Shown in pieces: positions 24,899 through 32,624 of a DNA stretch of 64,000 nt. A program made the translations under genes and the position numbers. Source of the DNA: Clostridiales bacterium (GTDB lineage Bacteria; Bacillota; Clostridia; Oscillospirales; Acutalibacteraceae); contig JAGZMM010000002.1 in assembly GCA_018364155.1 (NCBI GenBank), forward strand, positions 124,001-188,000. Reading direction: 5' to 3'. How positions within the stretch are numbered: the stretch's first letter is position 1; every line of letters starts with the position of its first letter. Under the pieces are notes generated by a model. It was not told the DNA's origin. It saw only the letters and a list, made by a program, of their open reading frames with translations, and made no database searches.

Positions 24899-25615
24899 TT
24901 ATTTGGACGATGTTTTTTTGTGGTATCCCATGCGGTTTTCCGCATTCTGAATCAGGTTCATGAGGGAAGAGGCGAACAAAGGATAATCCTTGAGCAGCTG
25001 CTCGGGTGTCATGGCAAGCAGAGCGGGGTCGGAAAGACCTTCTAAACCGCAAAGATTGAGCCCTTCTGCAATGCACTTGGCATTTGCCTCCGCCAGCTGC
25101 ATCTGCGCCGACGCCGAACTGCGGGCAAGCTGGGGCGGGACGGCAAAGGTGGACTGTGGGTTTTTGGGATTGGCCCCATAGAGCACCCGGAGCATCCGGT
25201 ACACCGACAGCATGAAGAAGGCGGATACCTCCGTGGTCAGCCCCTTGTTGTTGCAGGTTTGCAGCTTGTCGTACACGATGTTCAGCGAGTTGGCGATCAG
25301 CTTCTTGTTGAGCGTGGGAAGGACGCTGCCGCGGAATACGTTTTCCTTTCCCGCCGCATCCGGTTCCGGAATGTCCTCCACCGTGATCTGCGCCCCGTTG
25401 CGGTCCGGCGTGCGTCCCAGCAAATAGTCGCATGATACCTGGTAATAATCCGCTGCCCGGACCAGAAAATCCAGCCCGCATTCGCGGATTCCCTTTTCGT
25501 AGTGCGAAAGCAAAGCCTGGGAAATTCCCAGCCCCTGCGAGGCGGCCTTCTGGCTGATGCCGCGTTCCTTACGAAGCAAGGTCATGATCCTGGGAAAGCT
25601 GCTATTCATTTGCAA
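24899..25615 (-). CDS. XRE-family transcriptional regulator with unknown C-terminal domain
   Basis: 238 residues. Residues 5-60 are a clear helix-turn-helix of the Cro/C1 type (LLRKERGISQKAASQGLGISQALLSHYEKGIRECGLDFLVRAADYY). The C-terminal 150 residues are helical with no recognised motif (ILNKKLIANSLNIVYD..., EANAKCIAEGLNLCGL) and may be a sensor or dimerisation domain. It lies directly upstream of the glg operon in the same orientation, separated by a terminator, so a role in glycogen control is possible but unproven. Confidence 0.85.
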   Translation of the reverse strand: MQMNSSFPRIMTLLRKERGISQKAASQGLGISQALLSHYEKGIRECGLDFLVRAADYYQVSCDYLLGRTPDRNGAQITVEDIPEPDAAGKENVFRGSVLPTLNKKLIANSLNIVYDKLQTCNNKGLTTEVSAFFMLSVYRMLRVLYGANPKNPQSTFAVPPQLARSSASAQMQLAEANAKCIAEGLNLCGLEGLSDPALLAMTPEQLLKDYPLFASSLMNLIQNAENRMGYHKKTSSK

Positions 25616-25846
25616 ACCCCCATCGTAGGCACAACGAACCCATTGCCGCCTGTGTTTTCGAAAAGTAGCTCCTAAAGATACATCCTACATTATAAAGGGT
25701 GCAGCGGGTTTTGTAAAGCAGAATGGGGCCGGATTTTGTTGTAATTTCTCACAATTCCGGGTTTTCTACCAAACGAGGAGGATTATTTTTGTGAAATAGT
25801 ATGAATGCGACATAGGCAATAGATTGAAAGACCAGCGAGAATCTTT

Positions 25847-25885
25847 CAAAAAAATCGCCGCAAGCGGAAGCCCGCTTGCGGCGAT
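25847..25885 (-). terminator. Terminator of tRNA-Gln(CUG)
   Basis: Perfect 14-bp stem ATCGCCGCAAGCGG with a 4-nt loop, followed on the minus strand by seven T. It lies immediately after the tRNA. Confidence 0.92.
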
Positions 25886-25886
25886 G

Positions 25887-25960
25887 TGGCTGCGGAAGAA
25901 GGATTCGAACCCTCACAAACAGAGTCAGAGTCTGCCGTGCTACCATTACACAATTCCGCA
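25887..25960 (-). tRNA. tRNA-Gln, anticodon CUG
   Basis: Seventy-four nucleotides including an encoded CCA. Acceptor TGCGGAA / TTCCGCA, D-loop with AATGGTAG, anticodon loop CTCTGAC (CUG at 34-36), T-loop TTCGAAT. It stands alone, whereas tRNA-Gln(UUG) is in the cluster at 38 kb. Confidence 0.93.
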
Positions 25961-26063
25961 TCGATTTTAAAGACAGCATGGATAATTATAGACATCTTCC
26001 GGCCGTTTGTCAAGGGATTTGTTGCATTTTTTCCGGGTTTTCGGAAAATACTTGTGGTGTTGA

Positions 26064-26092
26064 TTGCGGCGGGATGGAAAGCCTGCTATAAT
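26064..26092 (+). promoter_or_regulatory. Promoter of gamma carbonic anhydrase-like gene
   Basis: TTGCGG at 26064-26069, 17-nt spacer, TATAAT at 26087-26092 preceded by TGC (extended -10). Confidence 0.65.
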
Positions 26093-26144
26093 AACAAAGG
26101 AAAGCCTGTGGAAAAAACAGACAGGCAGAAGGGATGCGAGCACC

Positions 26145-26666
26145 ATGATTCTTTCGTATCAAGAGAAAGCGCCCGAAATTTCTCCGGACGCTTATATTGC
26201 AGAGACTGCCCAGATCATCGGCGATGTGGTCATCGGGCAGGACGCGTATATCGGGCACAATTGTGTTATCCGGGGCGACTGCCGGCGCATTGTGGTGGGA
26301 AGCCGCACCAATTTACAAGACGGCTGTATCCTTCACTGCGGCCATGAGGAGGACCTGGTGATCGGCGATGGAGTCACGGTTGGCCACGGTGCCATTCTTC
26401 ACTCCTGCACCATCAAGGACGGGGCTCTCATTGGAATGGGCAGCATTGTATTGGACGGGGCGGTCATCGGAAAAGAGGCCATGGTCGGCGCGGGCGCATT
26501 GGTGACCGGGCACAAGCAGATCCCGGACGGCTTTGTGGCGCTGGGAAGCCCAGCCCAGCCGGTACGGGCTCTGACCGAGGAGGAAAAGCAGGGAATGCGG
26601 GCAAACGCCGAGGAATATGTGCGCTTTGCAGACGAATACAAGGTCATGCAGCAGATGGACCTGTAA
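26145..26666 (+). CDS. Gamma-carbonic anhydrase-like hexapeptide-repeat protein
   Basis: 173 residues forming a left-handed beta-helix of hexapeptide repeats (IGDVVIGQDAYIGHNCVIRGDCRRIVVGSRTN). The three metal-ligand His of the gamma class are in place: LHCGHEED and VGHGAILHSC. The C-terminal helix (EEEKQGMRANAEEYVRFADEYK) packs on the trimer. Homologues (YrdA/PaaY/CaiE type) are zinc or iron trimers of often unknown activity. The ATG at 26145 follows an AGAAGGGA-type site. Probably monocistronic. Confidence 0.88.
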   Translation: MILSYQEKAPEISPDAYIAETAQIIGDVVIGQDAYIGHNCVIRGDCRRIVVGSRTNLQDGCILHCGHEEDLVIGDGVTVGHGAILHSCTIKDGALIGMGSIVLDGAVIGKEAMVGAGALVTGHKQIPDGFVALGSPAQPVRALTEEEKQGMRANAEEYVRFADEYKVMQQMDL

Positions 26667-26801
26667 GGAAGATTTTTAACAAAATATGGACAAAAGGAGG
26701 CGGCTGGACTGCGCCAAGCGCAAACTAGGAATGCTGCGGCGTTGGAAAAGCGGCGTTTGGACGCCTCCTTTGCGAAAACACAGCAAAAAGGCGGGATCGG
26801 T

Positions 26802-27518
26802 TTGGTATACGCGGGAATCCTGGCGGGTGGCCGGGGAGAACGGATGGGGCACACCCAGCGCCCCAAGCAGTTTCTTCCCATCGGCGGCCGGCCCATTCTG
26901 ATTCACACGGTGGAGCGGTTTTTGCATGCCGGCTGCATTGACCAGGTGTTGGTGGCGGTGCCTGCCAAATGGATGGATTATACGAAGGTGCTGCTGGAAA
27001 AGTACCTGCCCGAAGCCGCCGCTGCGGTGGTGGAAGGGGGAGAGGACCGCAACGACTCGCTTCTGCGGGTTTGCGGCTACATAGAGAAGACGTATGGCAT
27101 TAAGGAGGAGGACATTCTCGTTTCCCACGATGCGGTGCGCCCCTTTGTTAGCACGCGAATTTTGGAGGAAAACGTGCGCTTTGCCAGAGAGGTGGGGGCG
27201 GCCAACACCATGCTCCCCGCCATCGACACCATCGCTACAGGAGAAGGGGAGTTTCTCGATACCATTCCGCCTAGGGAACTTATGTACCAGGTGCAGACGC
27301 CCCAGAGCTTTCGCATGGCGGATTTTATCAAGGTGTGCCGCTCTTTGACTGAGCGGGAAGCGAAAACCCTCACCGACGCGTCTAAGATTTACCGGCTCAA
27401 GGGACTGCCGGTGAAAATCGTCGTGGGCGAGCAGCGAAACTTTAAGATTACCACCCCGTATGACCTGGCGGTAGCAGATTTCCTGTGCAAGACCCAACCG
27501 GCCCACGGCGAAGGATAA
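26802..27518 (+). CDS. Cytidylyltransferase, TarI (ribitol-5-phosphate) / IspD family
   Basis: 238 residues from a TTG at 26802. Nucleotide-binding loop GILAGGRGERMGHTQRPKQFLPIGG, then GGEDRNDSL, DAVRPFVSTRILEENV, MYQVQTPQSF and KITTPYDLAVA. The HTQRPKQF, GGEDRN and KITTPYDL wording is closer to TarI (CDP-ribitol for wall teichoic acid) than to typical IspD of the MEP pathway. The length matches TarI. The TTG gives a start MVYAGILAGG that aligns with the family; an in-frame TTG at 26742 would add 20 unsupported residues. TarJ is not adjacent, so an IspD role cannot be excluded. Confidence 0.8.
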   Translation: MVYAGILAGGRGERMGHTQRPKQFLPIGGRPILIHTVERFLHAGCIDQVLVAVPAKWMDYTKVLLEKYLPEAAAAVVEGGEDRNDSLLRVCGYIEKTYGIKEEDILVSHDAVRPFVSTRILEENVRFAREVGAANTMLPAIDTIATGEGEFLDTIPPRELMYQVQTPQSFRMADFIKVCRSLTEREAKTLTDASKIYRLKGLPVKIVVGEQRNFKITTPYDLAVADFLCKTQPAHGEG

Positions 27519-27550
27519 GCCGGTTTTGCCGGGGTAGATCGCGCGTATAA

Positions 27551-27597
27551 CATTCCCATCACCCGCATAATCATGTATGGGTGATGGGAATGTTTTT
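27551..27597 (+). terminator. Hairpin with U tract overlapping the M23 peptidase start
   Basis: Perfect 14-base inverted repeat (CATTCCCATCACCC / GGGTGATGGGAATG) followed by TTTTT. It looks like the terminator of the cytidylyltransferase gene. The right arm overlaps the possible GTG/ATG starts of the next gene, so it may also affect that gene's translation or attenuation. Confidence 0.75.
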
Positions 27598-28633
27598 GAT
27601 TGTCAAGCGAAAATGGATTGCCATCGTGGTGGTGACGGTTTTGCTGGGGGTCATTTGCGTGGCGGGGTCCATTGCCGCCGCTTCCCGGGAGGAACTTTAC
27701 CAGACGGTGGCCCAGGAAAACGGCGACACCCAGAAATACATCAAATGGGTGGACTTTAACCTGACGGCCTCCATTATGAGCAAAGCCTTGTCCTACGACC
27801 TGGACAGCTTCGGAAAGGAGCCCCATCTCAACTGGATTGAGCTTTTGGCTTATACGTCGGCGAAAAACTATGGCAATCTCCCCAAATCCGCCTCTAAGGA
27901 CCTGGATGCGGTGGCACAACGTTTACTAAATGGAGAAAAGATCGAAGATATTACAAATGGGATGCAGTACTATCCCTATTATTTAGAGACGTACACGGCT
28001 ATTTTGGACGGGTTTGTAGGGGAATACAGCATCGAAATCGACGACCCGCAGCAGGAGGAACAGAAAATGGTGGTGCAGCGGTACGGCCTGAAGGCCTATT
28101 CTCCCATTGCCGGCGGCTACTATTTCTCCCATTATAACGATTTCGGGGCTTCCCGGTCCTATGGATATAAGCGCAAACATTTGGGCAACGATTTAATGGG
28201 CAGTGTGGGGACGCCTATCATAGCGGTGGAAAGCGGCGTGGTGGAGGCGCTGGGGTGGAACCAATACGGCGGCTGGCGGATAGGCATCCGTTCTTTGGAC
28301 GGGAAGCGGTACTATTATTACGCGCATCTGCGCCGGGACCATCCGTTTCATTATACCATCGGGGAAGGGGACCGGGTGAATGCCGGGGATGTGATCGGAT
28401 ACCTGGGGATGACCGGCTATAGCTCGAAGGAAAACGTCAACAACATCAACACCCCTCATCTGCATTTCGGCCTCCAGCTTATTTTTGACGAGAGCCAGAA
28501 AGACGGAGACAACCAGATTTGGATCGACGTCTATGAACTTATCGAGCTGCTGCAGAAAAACAAGAGCGCCGTCCAGTATAACGAAGAGACCAAGGATTAC
28601 GATCGGGTATACGATTTGATGGAGCCGGATTAA
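27590..28633 (+). CDS. Membrane-anchored M23 family metallopeptidase
   Basis: About 347 residues. An N-terminal signal-anchor (KWIAIVVVTVLLGVICVAGSIAAA) is followed by a 150-residue helical region exposed outside, then a LytM/M23 domain. Zinc ligands are HLGNDLMG (His, Asp) and HLHFG (second His), with YYYAHL the other conserved His. The catalytic set is complete, so this is probably an active peptidoglycan endopeptidase, possibly sporulation-related as in SpoIIQ-like proteins; that is inference. Start uncertain: ATG 27590 is chosen, with ATG 27584, GTG 27581 and TTG 27596 in the same frame, all inside or beside the hairpin at 27551-27597. Confidence 0.85.
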   Translation: MFLIVKRKWIAIVVVTVLLGVICVAGSIAAASREELYQTVAQENGDTQKYIKWVDFNLTASIMSKALSYDLDSFGKEPHLNWIELLAYTSAKNYGNLPKSASKDLDAVAQRLLNGEKIEDITNGMQYYPYYLETYTAILDGFVGEYSIEIDDPQQEEQKMVVQRYGLKAYSPIAGGYYFSHYNDFGASRSYGYKRKHLGNDLMGSVGTPIIAVESGVVEALGWNQYGGWRIGIRSLDGKRYYYYAHLRRDHPFHYTIGEGDRVNAGDVIGYLGMTGYSSKENVNNINTPHLHFGLQLIFDESQKDGDNQIWIDVYELIELLQKNKSAVQYNEETKDYDRVYDLMEPD

Positions 28634-28737
28634 ACCTTCCAAGTTTTTTGAAGAATTTGTGGTTTTCCTTTCTTGATCTTGGATAAAAATTTACCTATAC
28701 TAATGCTTGTATCCGGGGATGACTGGAGGGTGTGGAA

Positions 28738-29130
28738 GTGAAACGGTTTTATTATGGGATCTTGGGCTGGGGTGTCTTTTTGACAATTGCTTCCATAGGC
28801 GGGCTGCTGCTTGCGCGTCCGTCCCTTCTCAACGGCCTTGTAAATCCCTGGGTGGTGTCGGCGGTTATGCTGGCGGTAGGGCTTTTCATGGTGCTGGACT
28901 TTTTTCTTTTCCGTTTTTTGAAAAAAGAGCGGTTTCGTTTGACTTTGCTGACCCTCCTTGCCAATTTTGCATATTATCTGTGTTCGGCGATTGTTGCGGC
29001 CGGGACGGGGTTTGACAGTATATATACGGCGGTGCGGTTTGGGCTGGGAATCCTTCTGTCTGCCGTCTTCGGATGGGCGACCTGGTACTTTTGCCGATAC
29101 AAAAGCCGTCATACGGCGATACAGGAATAA
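28738..29130 (+). CDS. Small four-helix membrane protein, unknown
   Basis: 130 residues with four hydrophobic helices (about 5-27, 36-57, 67-85, 95-115) and short basic loops. No family recognised. The GTG at 28738 is preferred because GGAGGG at 28725-28730 is correctly spaced; a GTG two codons earlier is in frame. Same orientation as the M23 gene, about 100 bp downstream, and followed by a strong terminator. Confidence 0.7.
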   Translation: MKRFYYGILGWGVFLTIASIGGLLLARPSLLNGLVNPWVVSAVMLAVGLFMVLDFFLFRFLKKERFRLTLLTLLANFAYYLCSAIVAAGTGFDSIYTAVRFGLGILLSAVFGWATWYFCRYKSRHTAIQE

Positions 29131-29131
29131 C

Positions 29132-29170
29132 AAAACCGGGCGCAGCGTTTTGGCGTTGCGCCCGGTTTTC
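29132..29170 (+). terminator. Terminator after small membrane protein gene
   Basis: Stem AAAACCGGGCGCA / TGCGCCCGGTTTT with a 12-nt loop, directly after the stop codon. Confidence 0.88.
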
Positions 29171-29268
29171 GATGGAAAAACAGGAGAAAAAAACGTCCTA
29201 CGTAAATGTGCTAGATTTCCGCGGGAAAACTGGCTGTTTTTTTGGCATCGTAAGGAACGGGAATTCGG

Positions 29269-29296
29269 TTGACTTTTGGGGAAATCAGTGTAAAAT
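29269..29296 (+). promoter_or_regulatory. Promoter of IMP dehydrogenase gene
   Basis: TTGACT at 29269-29274 and TAAAAT at 29291-29296, spacer 16 nt. The leader to the ATG is about 130 nt. Confidence 0.65.
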
Positions 29297-29311
29297 TTAA
29301 AGTTATATAGT

Positions 29312-29380
29312 GCCGCCTAATGGAAACGGAAATACGGGTTTTTCCGCCAGAATGTCCCCTCCAATTAGGCGGCTCCTTTT
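29312..29380 (+). promoter_or_regulatory. Closed-stem leader element before IMP dehydrogenase gene
   Basis: A 10-bp perfect stem (GCCGCCTAAT at 29312-29321 with ATTAGGCGGC at 29364-29373) encloses a 42-nt domain with its own short stem, followed by TCCTTTTC. It starts 16 nt after the -10, so it is nearly at the 5' end of the transcript. The architecture suits a small riboswitch or attenuator. No known class was matched. Confidence 0.45.
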
Positions 29381-29432
29381 CAACCGAATTCGGACGTGAA
29401 ACCCACGAGACGTGCACAGGAGGAGAGCAGAT

Positions 29433-30935
29433 ATGGCGTATTATTTCAGCGAACCGTCCCACACCTTCAGCGAATACCTGCTGGTACCCGGGTATTCTTC
29501 CCACGAATGCGTGCCCCAGAATGTGAGCCTGAAGACCCCGCTTGCCAAGTTTTCCAGAGGAGAGGAGCCGGCGCTGACCTTGAACATCCCGCTGGTGTCT
29601 GCAATCATGCAGTCGGTTTCCGATGATAAGATGGGGGTGGCCCTGGCTACGGAGGGCGGCCTGTCCTTTATCTACTCTTCCCAGTCCATTGAGAGCCAGG
29701 CGGCTATGGTCAGCCGCGTCAAGAGCTACAAGGCGGGCTTTGTGGAGAGCGATTCCAACATCCGCCCCGACCAGACGCTGCAGGATGTGCTGGACTTAAA
29801 GGAACGCACCGGCCATTCCACCATTGCGGTTACCGACGACGGCACCGCTCACGGTAAGCTGCTGGGTATTGTCACCAGCCGCGATTACCGGGTCAGCCGC
29901 ATGACTACCGACCAGCAGGTCAGTGAGTTCATGACGCCGTTTGCTTCCCTTATTTACGCCCAGGAGGGCACCACCCTCAAGGAAGCCAACGACATTATTT
30001 GGGAGAATAAGCTCAATACCCTTCCCATCATTGACAAGGATCAACATCTGCTTTATCTGGTTTTCCGTAAGGACTATGCGTCTCATAAGGAAAATCCCGA
30101 AGAAATGCTCGACGAAAAGAAGCGGTATATGGTGGGCGCGGGCATCAACACCCGCGATTACGCCACTCGAGTCCCGGCTTTGGTGGAAGCGGGCGCAGAT
30201 GTACTGTGCATCGACTCGTCGGAAGGCTTCACGGAGTGGCAGAAAATCACCATTGACTTTATCCGGGAAAAGTACGGCGACACGGTGAAGGTGGGCGCCG
30301 GAAACGTGGTGGATAAGGAAGGGTTCTTGTATCTGGCCAAGGCCGGGGCGGACTTTGTCAAGGTCGGTATCGGCGGCGGCTCCATCTGCATCACGAGAGA
30401 GCAAAAGGGCATTGGCCGCGGCCAGGCCACCGCTCTCATTGAAGTGGCCAAGGCGCGGGACGAGTATTTCGAGGCCACCGGCATTTACGTGCCCATCTGC
30501 TCGGACGGTGGCATCGTCTACGATTACCACATTACCCTGGCGCTGGCCATGGGGGCGGACTTTATCATGCTGGGCCGGTATTTCGCCCGGTTTGACGAAA
30601 GCCCCACCAATAAGCTCAACATCAACGGCAACTATGTCAAGGAATACTGGGGCGAGGGTTCCAACCGCGCGCGCAACTGGCAGCGGTACGATCTGGGCGG
30701 CGCCCAGAAGCTTTCCTTTGAGGAGGGCGTGGATTCCTATGTGCCTTACGCGGGTTCTTTGCGGGACAATGTGCGGGTGACGCTTGGAAAGGTCAAGTCC
30801 ACCATGTGCAACTGCGGCGCCATTACCATCCCGCAGCTGCAAAAGAATGCGAAGATTACGCTGGTGTCCGCCACTTCCATTGTGGAGGGCGGCGCTCATG
30901 ACGTCATTGTTAAGGAAAACAGCGGAATGAAATAA
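29433..30935 (+). CDS. guaB: IMP dehydrogenase, variant type
   Basis: 500 residues. (beta/alpha)8 barrel interrupted by two CBS domains at about residues 105-225 (LKERTGHSTIAVTDDG, EANDIIWENKLNTLPIID). The catalytic Cys319 is in GGGSICITREQKGIGRGQATA, and the Arg-Tyr dyad of the flap is in NWQRYDLGG. The active loop differs from the common GPGSICTTRVVAGVG form, and the N-terminus (YYFSEPSHTFSEYLLVPG) is longer; this is a recognised alternative IMPDH type in some Firmicutes. It converts IMP to XMP, the GMP branch. The ATG at 29433 has AGGAGG at 29418-29423. Confidence 0.92.
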   Translation: MAYYFSEPSHTFSEYLLVPGYSSHECVPQNVSLKTPLAKFSRGEEPALTLNIPLVSAIMQSVSDDKMGVALATEGGLSFIYSSQSIESQAAMVSRVKSYKAGFVESDSNIRPDQTLQDVLDLKERTGHSTIAVTDDGTAHGKLLGIVTSRDYRVSRMTTDQQVSEFMTPFASLIYAQEGTTLKEANDIIWENKLNTLPIIDKDQHLLYLVFRKDYASHKENPEEMLDEKKRYMVGAGINTRDYATRVPALVEAGADVLCIDSSEGFTEWQKITIDFIREKYGDTVKVGAGNVVDKEGFLYLAKAGADFVKVGIGGGSICITREQKGIGRGQATALIEVAKARDEYFEATGIYVPICSDGGIVYDYHITLALAMGADFIMLGRYFARFDESPTNKLNINGNYVKEYWGEGSNRARNWQRYDLGGAQKLSFEEGVDSYVPYAGSLRDNVRVTLGKVKSTMCNCGAITIPQLQKNAKITLVSATSIVEGGAHDVIVKENSGMK

Positions 30936-30956
30936 GCCCGGCTTTTGCCGGAGAAG

Positions 30957-30992
30957 AAGAGGCCCGGTCCCACAAGGAACCGGACCTCTTTT
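30957..30992 (+). terminator. Terminator of IMP dehydrogenase gene
   Basis: Stem AAGAGGCCCGGTCC / GGAACCGGACCTCTT with one mismatch, loop CACAA, T-rich end. Confidence 0.85.
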
Positions 30993-31167
30993 GGTTTATG
31001 CCAACAACGCGGGCGCCTGGAGAAAAAACGCGGTATAGGGGCAGCGTTGGCGCAAAGGACATCCAACCCCGCGAAGGGACCAGCGGGAAAGGTACTTTAT
31101 GGGCGCCTGCCAGTGACTGGACCGCGTTCTTTCCAACCAGTGGGGAAGAGACAAAAAACGGAATGAA

Positions 31168-31209
31168 AAAGCCCGGCAACGAAAACAACGTCGTTGCCGG
31201 GCTTTTTGT
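31168..31209 (-). terminator. Terminator of fabV (bidirectional)
   Basis: Stem AAAAAGCCCGGCAACGA / TCGTTGCCGGGCTTTTT around a 7-8 nt loop, 3 bp after the fabV stop. The core GCCCGGCAACGA is identical to that of the glmS terminator. Confidence 0.9.
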
Positions 31210-31212
31210 GCG

Positions 31213-32391
31213 TTAAGCGAGGCTGGGGATGGACACATCCACTGCCACGTCCGCGTTGTAGTCCACACCGGGCAGATGGAAGCCGAACATGCGGTAGAAA
31301 TCCTCCCAGTAGCCGTCGATGTCCGCAAGCTGCTCCACGTTCTCGGTGGCGACGGATTCCCACAGGCGGCTTACTTCCTGCTGCACATCGTCGCGCATCT
31401 CCCAGTCGTCCAGCCGCAACATGCCTTCCCCGTCCACTTGAGGCGCATCCTTGTGAAGCTTTTCGCGAAAGAGCCGGGTCATCTGCTCGATACAGCCTTC
31501 ATGGAGCCCCTTTTCCTTCATCACTTTGTAAAGAAGGGAAATATAAAGCGGGACAATCGGAATCGCCGCGCTCGACTGGGTGACCAGCGCCTTGTTGACG
31601 GAAATATACCCGGTGACGCCGGGGAACTCCTGCGTGATTTCCTTTGCGGTTTTTGCCAGATGCCGTTTTGCCATGCCGATGGAGCCGTCCAAGTACATCG
31701 GATGGGTCAGTGCCGGGCCAATGTAGGAATAGGCCACTGTGACAGCATTTGGAGCCAGCACATCCGCCGCCTGCAAGGCGGAAATCCAGTCCTTCCAGTC
31801 CTCCCCGCCCATGACCTTGACGGTGGCGGTGATCTCCTCTTTTGTGGCGGGCTCGATGGTCACGTCGGAAACTGCCCGGGTCTTCAGGTCAATGGTTTTA
31901 TTGGTGTAGGGTGCGCCGGTGGTTTTGAGCACCGAGGACCATACCTTCCCATCCCCGTCAGTGCGGCGGGGCGCGGCCAGGCTGTACACCACCATGTCCA
32001 CCTGTCCCAGGTCCTGCTTGATCAGGCCGATGACCTGGTTCTTGACTTCCTTGGAGAACGCGTCCCCGTTGACCGACTTGGCGTAAAGCCCGTCCTTTTG
32101 AGCGAATTCCTCAAAGGCAGCGGTGTTATACCAGCCAGCGGTGGCGGTCCGGGTGCCGGACGCCGGCTTTTCAAAAAGCACGCCCAGCGTGGCAGCGCCG
32201 GAGGAAAAGGCCAGCGCAATCCGGGAAGAAAGGCCATAGCCGGTGGATGCCCCGATGACCAGCACCTTCTTCGGGCCGTCGGTCTTGGGCTGGCGTTTGA
32301 CATATTCGATCTGTTCCTTCACGTTTTCCCTGCATCCGGCCGGGTGAGCGGTGGTGCAGATAAAGCCGCGAACCTTAGGTGTTACCATCAT
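31213..32391 (-). CDS. fabV: Trans-2-enoyl-CoA / enoyl-ACP reductase (NADH), FabV/TER family
   Basis: 392 residues. Typical start VTPKVRGFICTTAHPAGC, Rossmann block PKKVLVIGASTGYGLSSRIALAF, YSLAAPRR and the catalytic Tyr-x8-Lys in YLDGSIGMAK. The family reduces enoyl-ACP in fatty acid synthesis or crotonyl-CoA in butyrate formation (TER). In an anaerobic fermenter either is possible. It is monocistronic on the minus strand, away from other fab or butyrate genes, which does not help decide. Confidence 0.95.
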   Translation of the reverse strand: MMVTPKVRGFICTTAHPAGCRENVKEQIEYVKRQPKTDGPKKVLVIGASTGYGLSSRIALAFSSGAATLGVLFEKPASGTRTATAGWYNTAAFEEFAQKDGLYAKSVNGDAFSKEVKNQVIGLIKQDLGQVDMVVYSLAAPRRTDGDGKVWSSVLKTTGAPYTNKTIDLKTRAVSDVTIEPATKEEITATVKVMGGEDWKDWISALQAADVLAPNAVTVAYSYIGPALTHPMYLDGSIGMAKRHLAKTAKEITQEFPGVTGYISVNKALVTQSSAAIPIVPLYISLLYKVMKEKGLHEGCIEQMTRLFREKLHKDAPQVDGEGMLRLDDWEMRDDVQQEVSRLWESVATENVEQLADIDGYWEDFYRMFGFHLPGVDYNADVAVDVSIPSLA

Positions 32392-32527
32392 CGCAATTGT
32401 CCTTTCTCTGCCGTCTTTCCGACGGGATTTTGCGGGACTGTGCCCGCAGTTTCCTCCTTAGTATACCAGAAGGAAGAAGCCGCCGCAAATCTTTTGCAAA
32501 TTTACGGAAACCTTCTCTGGAATCGTG

Positions 32528-32583
32528 TTGACTTTTTGTGATATCGATGTTAGAATTATTTTCAAAGCTGTGAAATATCACAA
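32528..32583 (+). promoter_or_regulatory. DeoR-gene promoter with inverted-repeat operator
   Basis: TTGACT at 32528-32533, 17-nt spacer, TAGAAT at 32551-32556. A perfect 9-base inverted repeat, TTGTGATAT at 32536-32544 and ATATCACAA at 32575-32583, brackets the -10 and the likely start site, as expected for an autoregulated DeoR-type repressor. Confidence 0.6.
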
Positions 32584-32624
32584 TTCATTGTTATTTTGTG
32601 AGGAGTAACGGATCGGAGGCTGCT

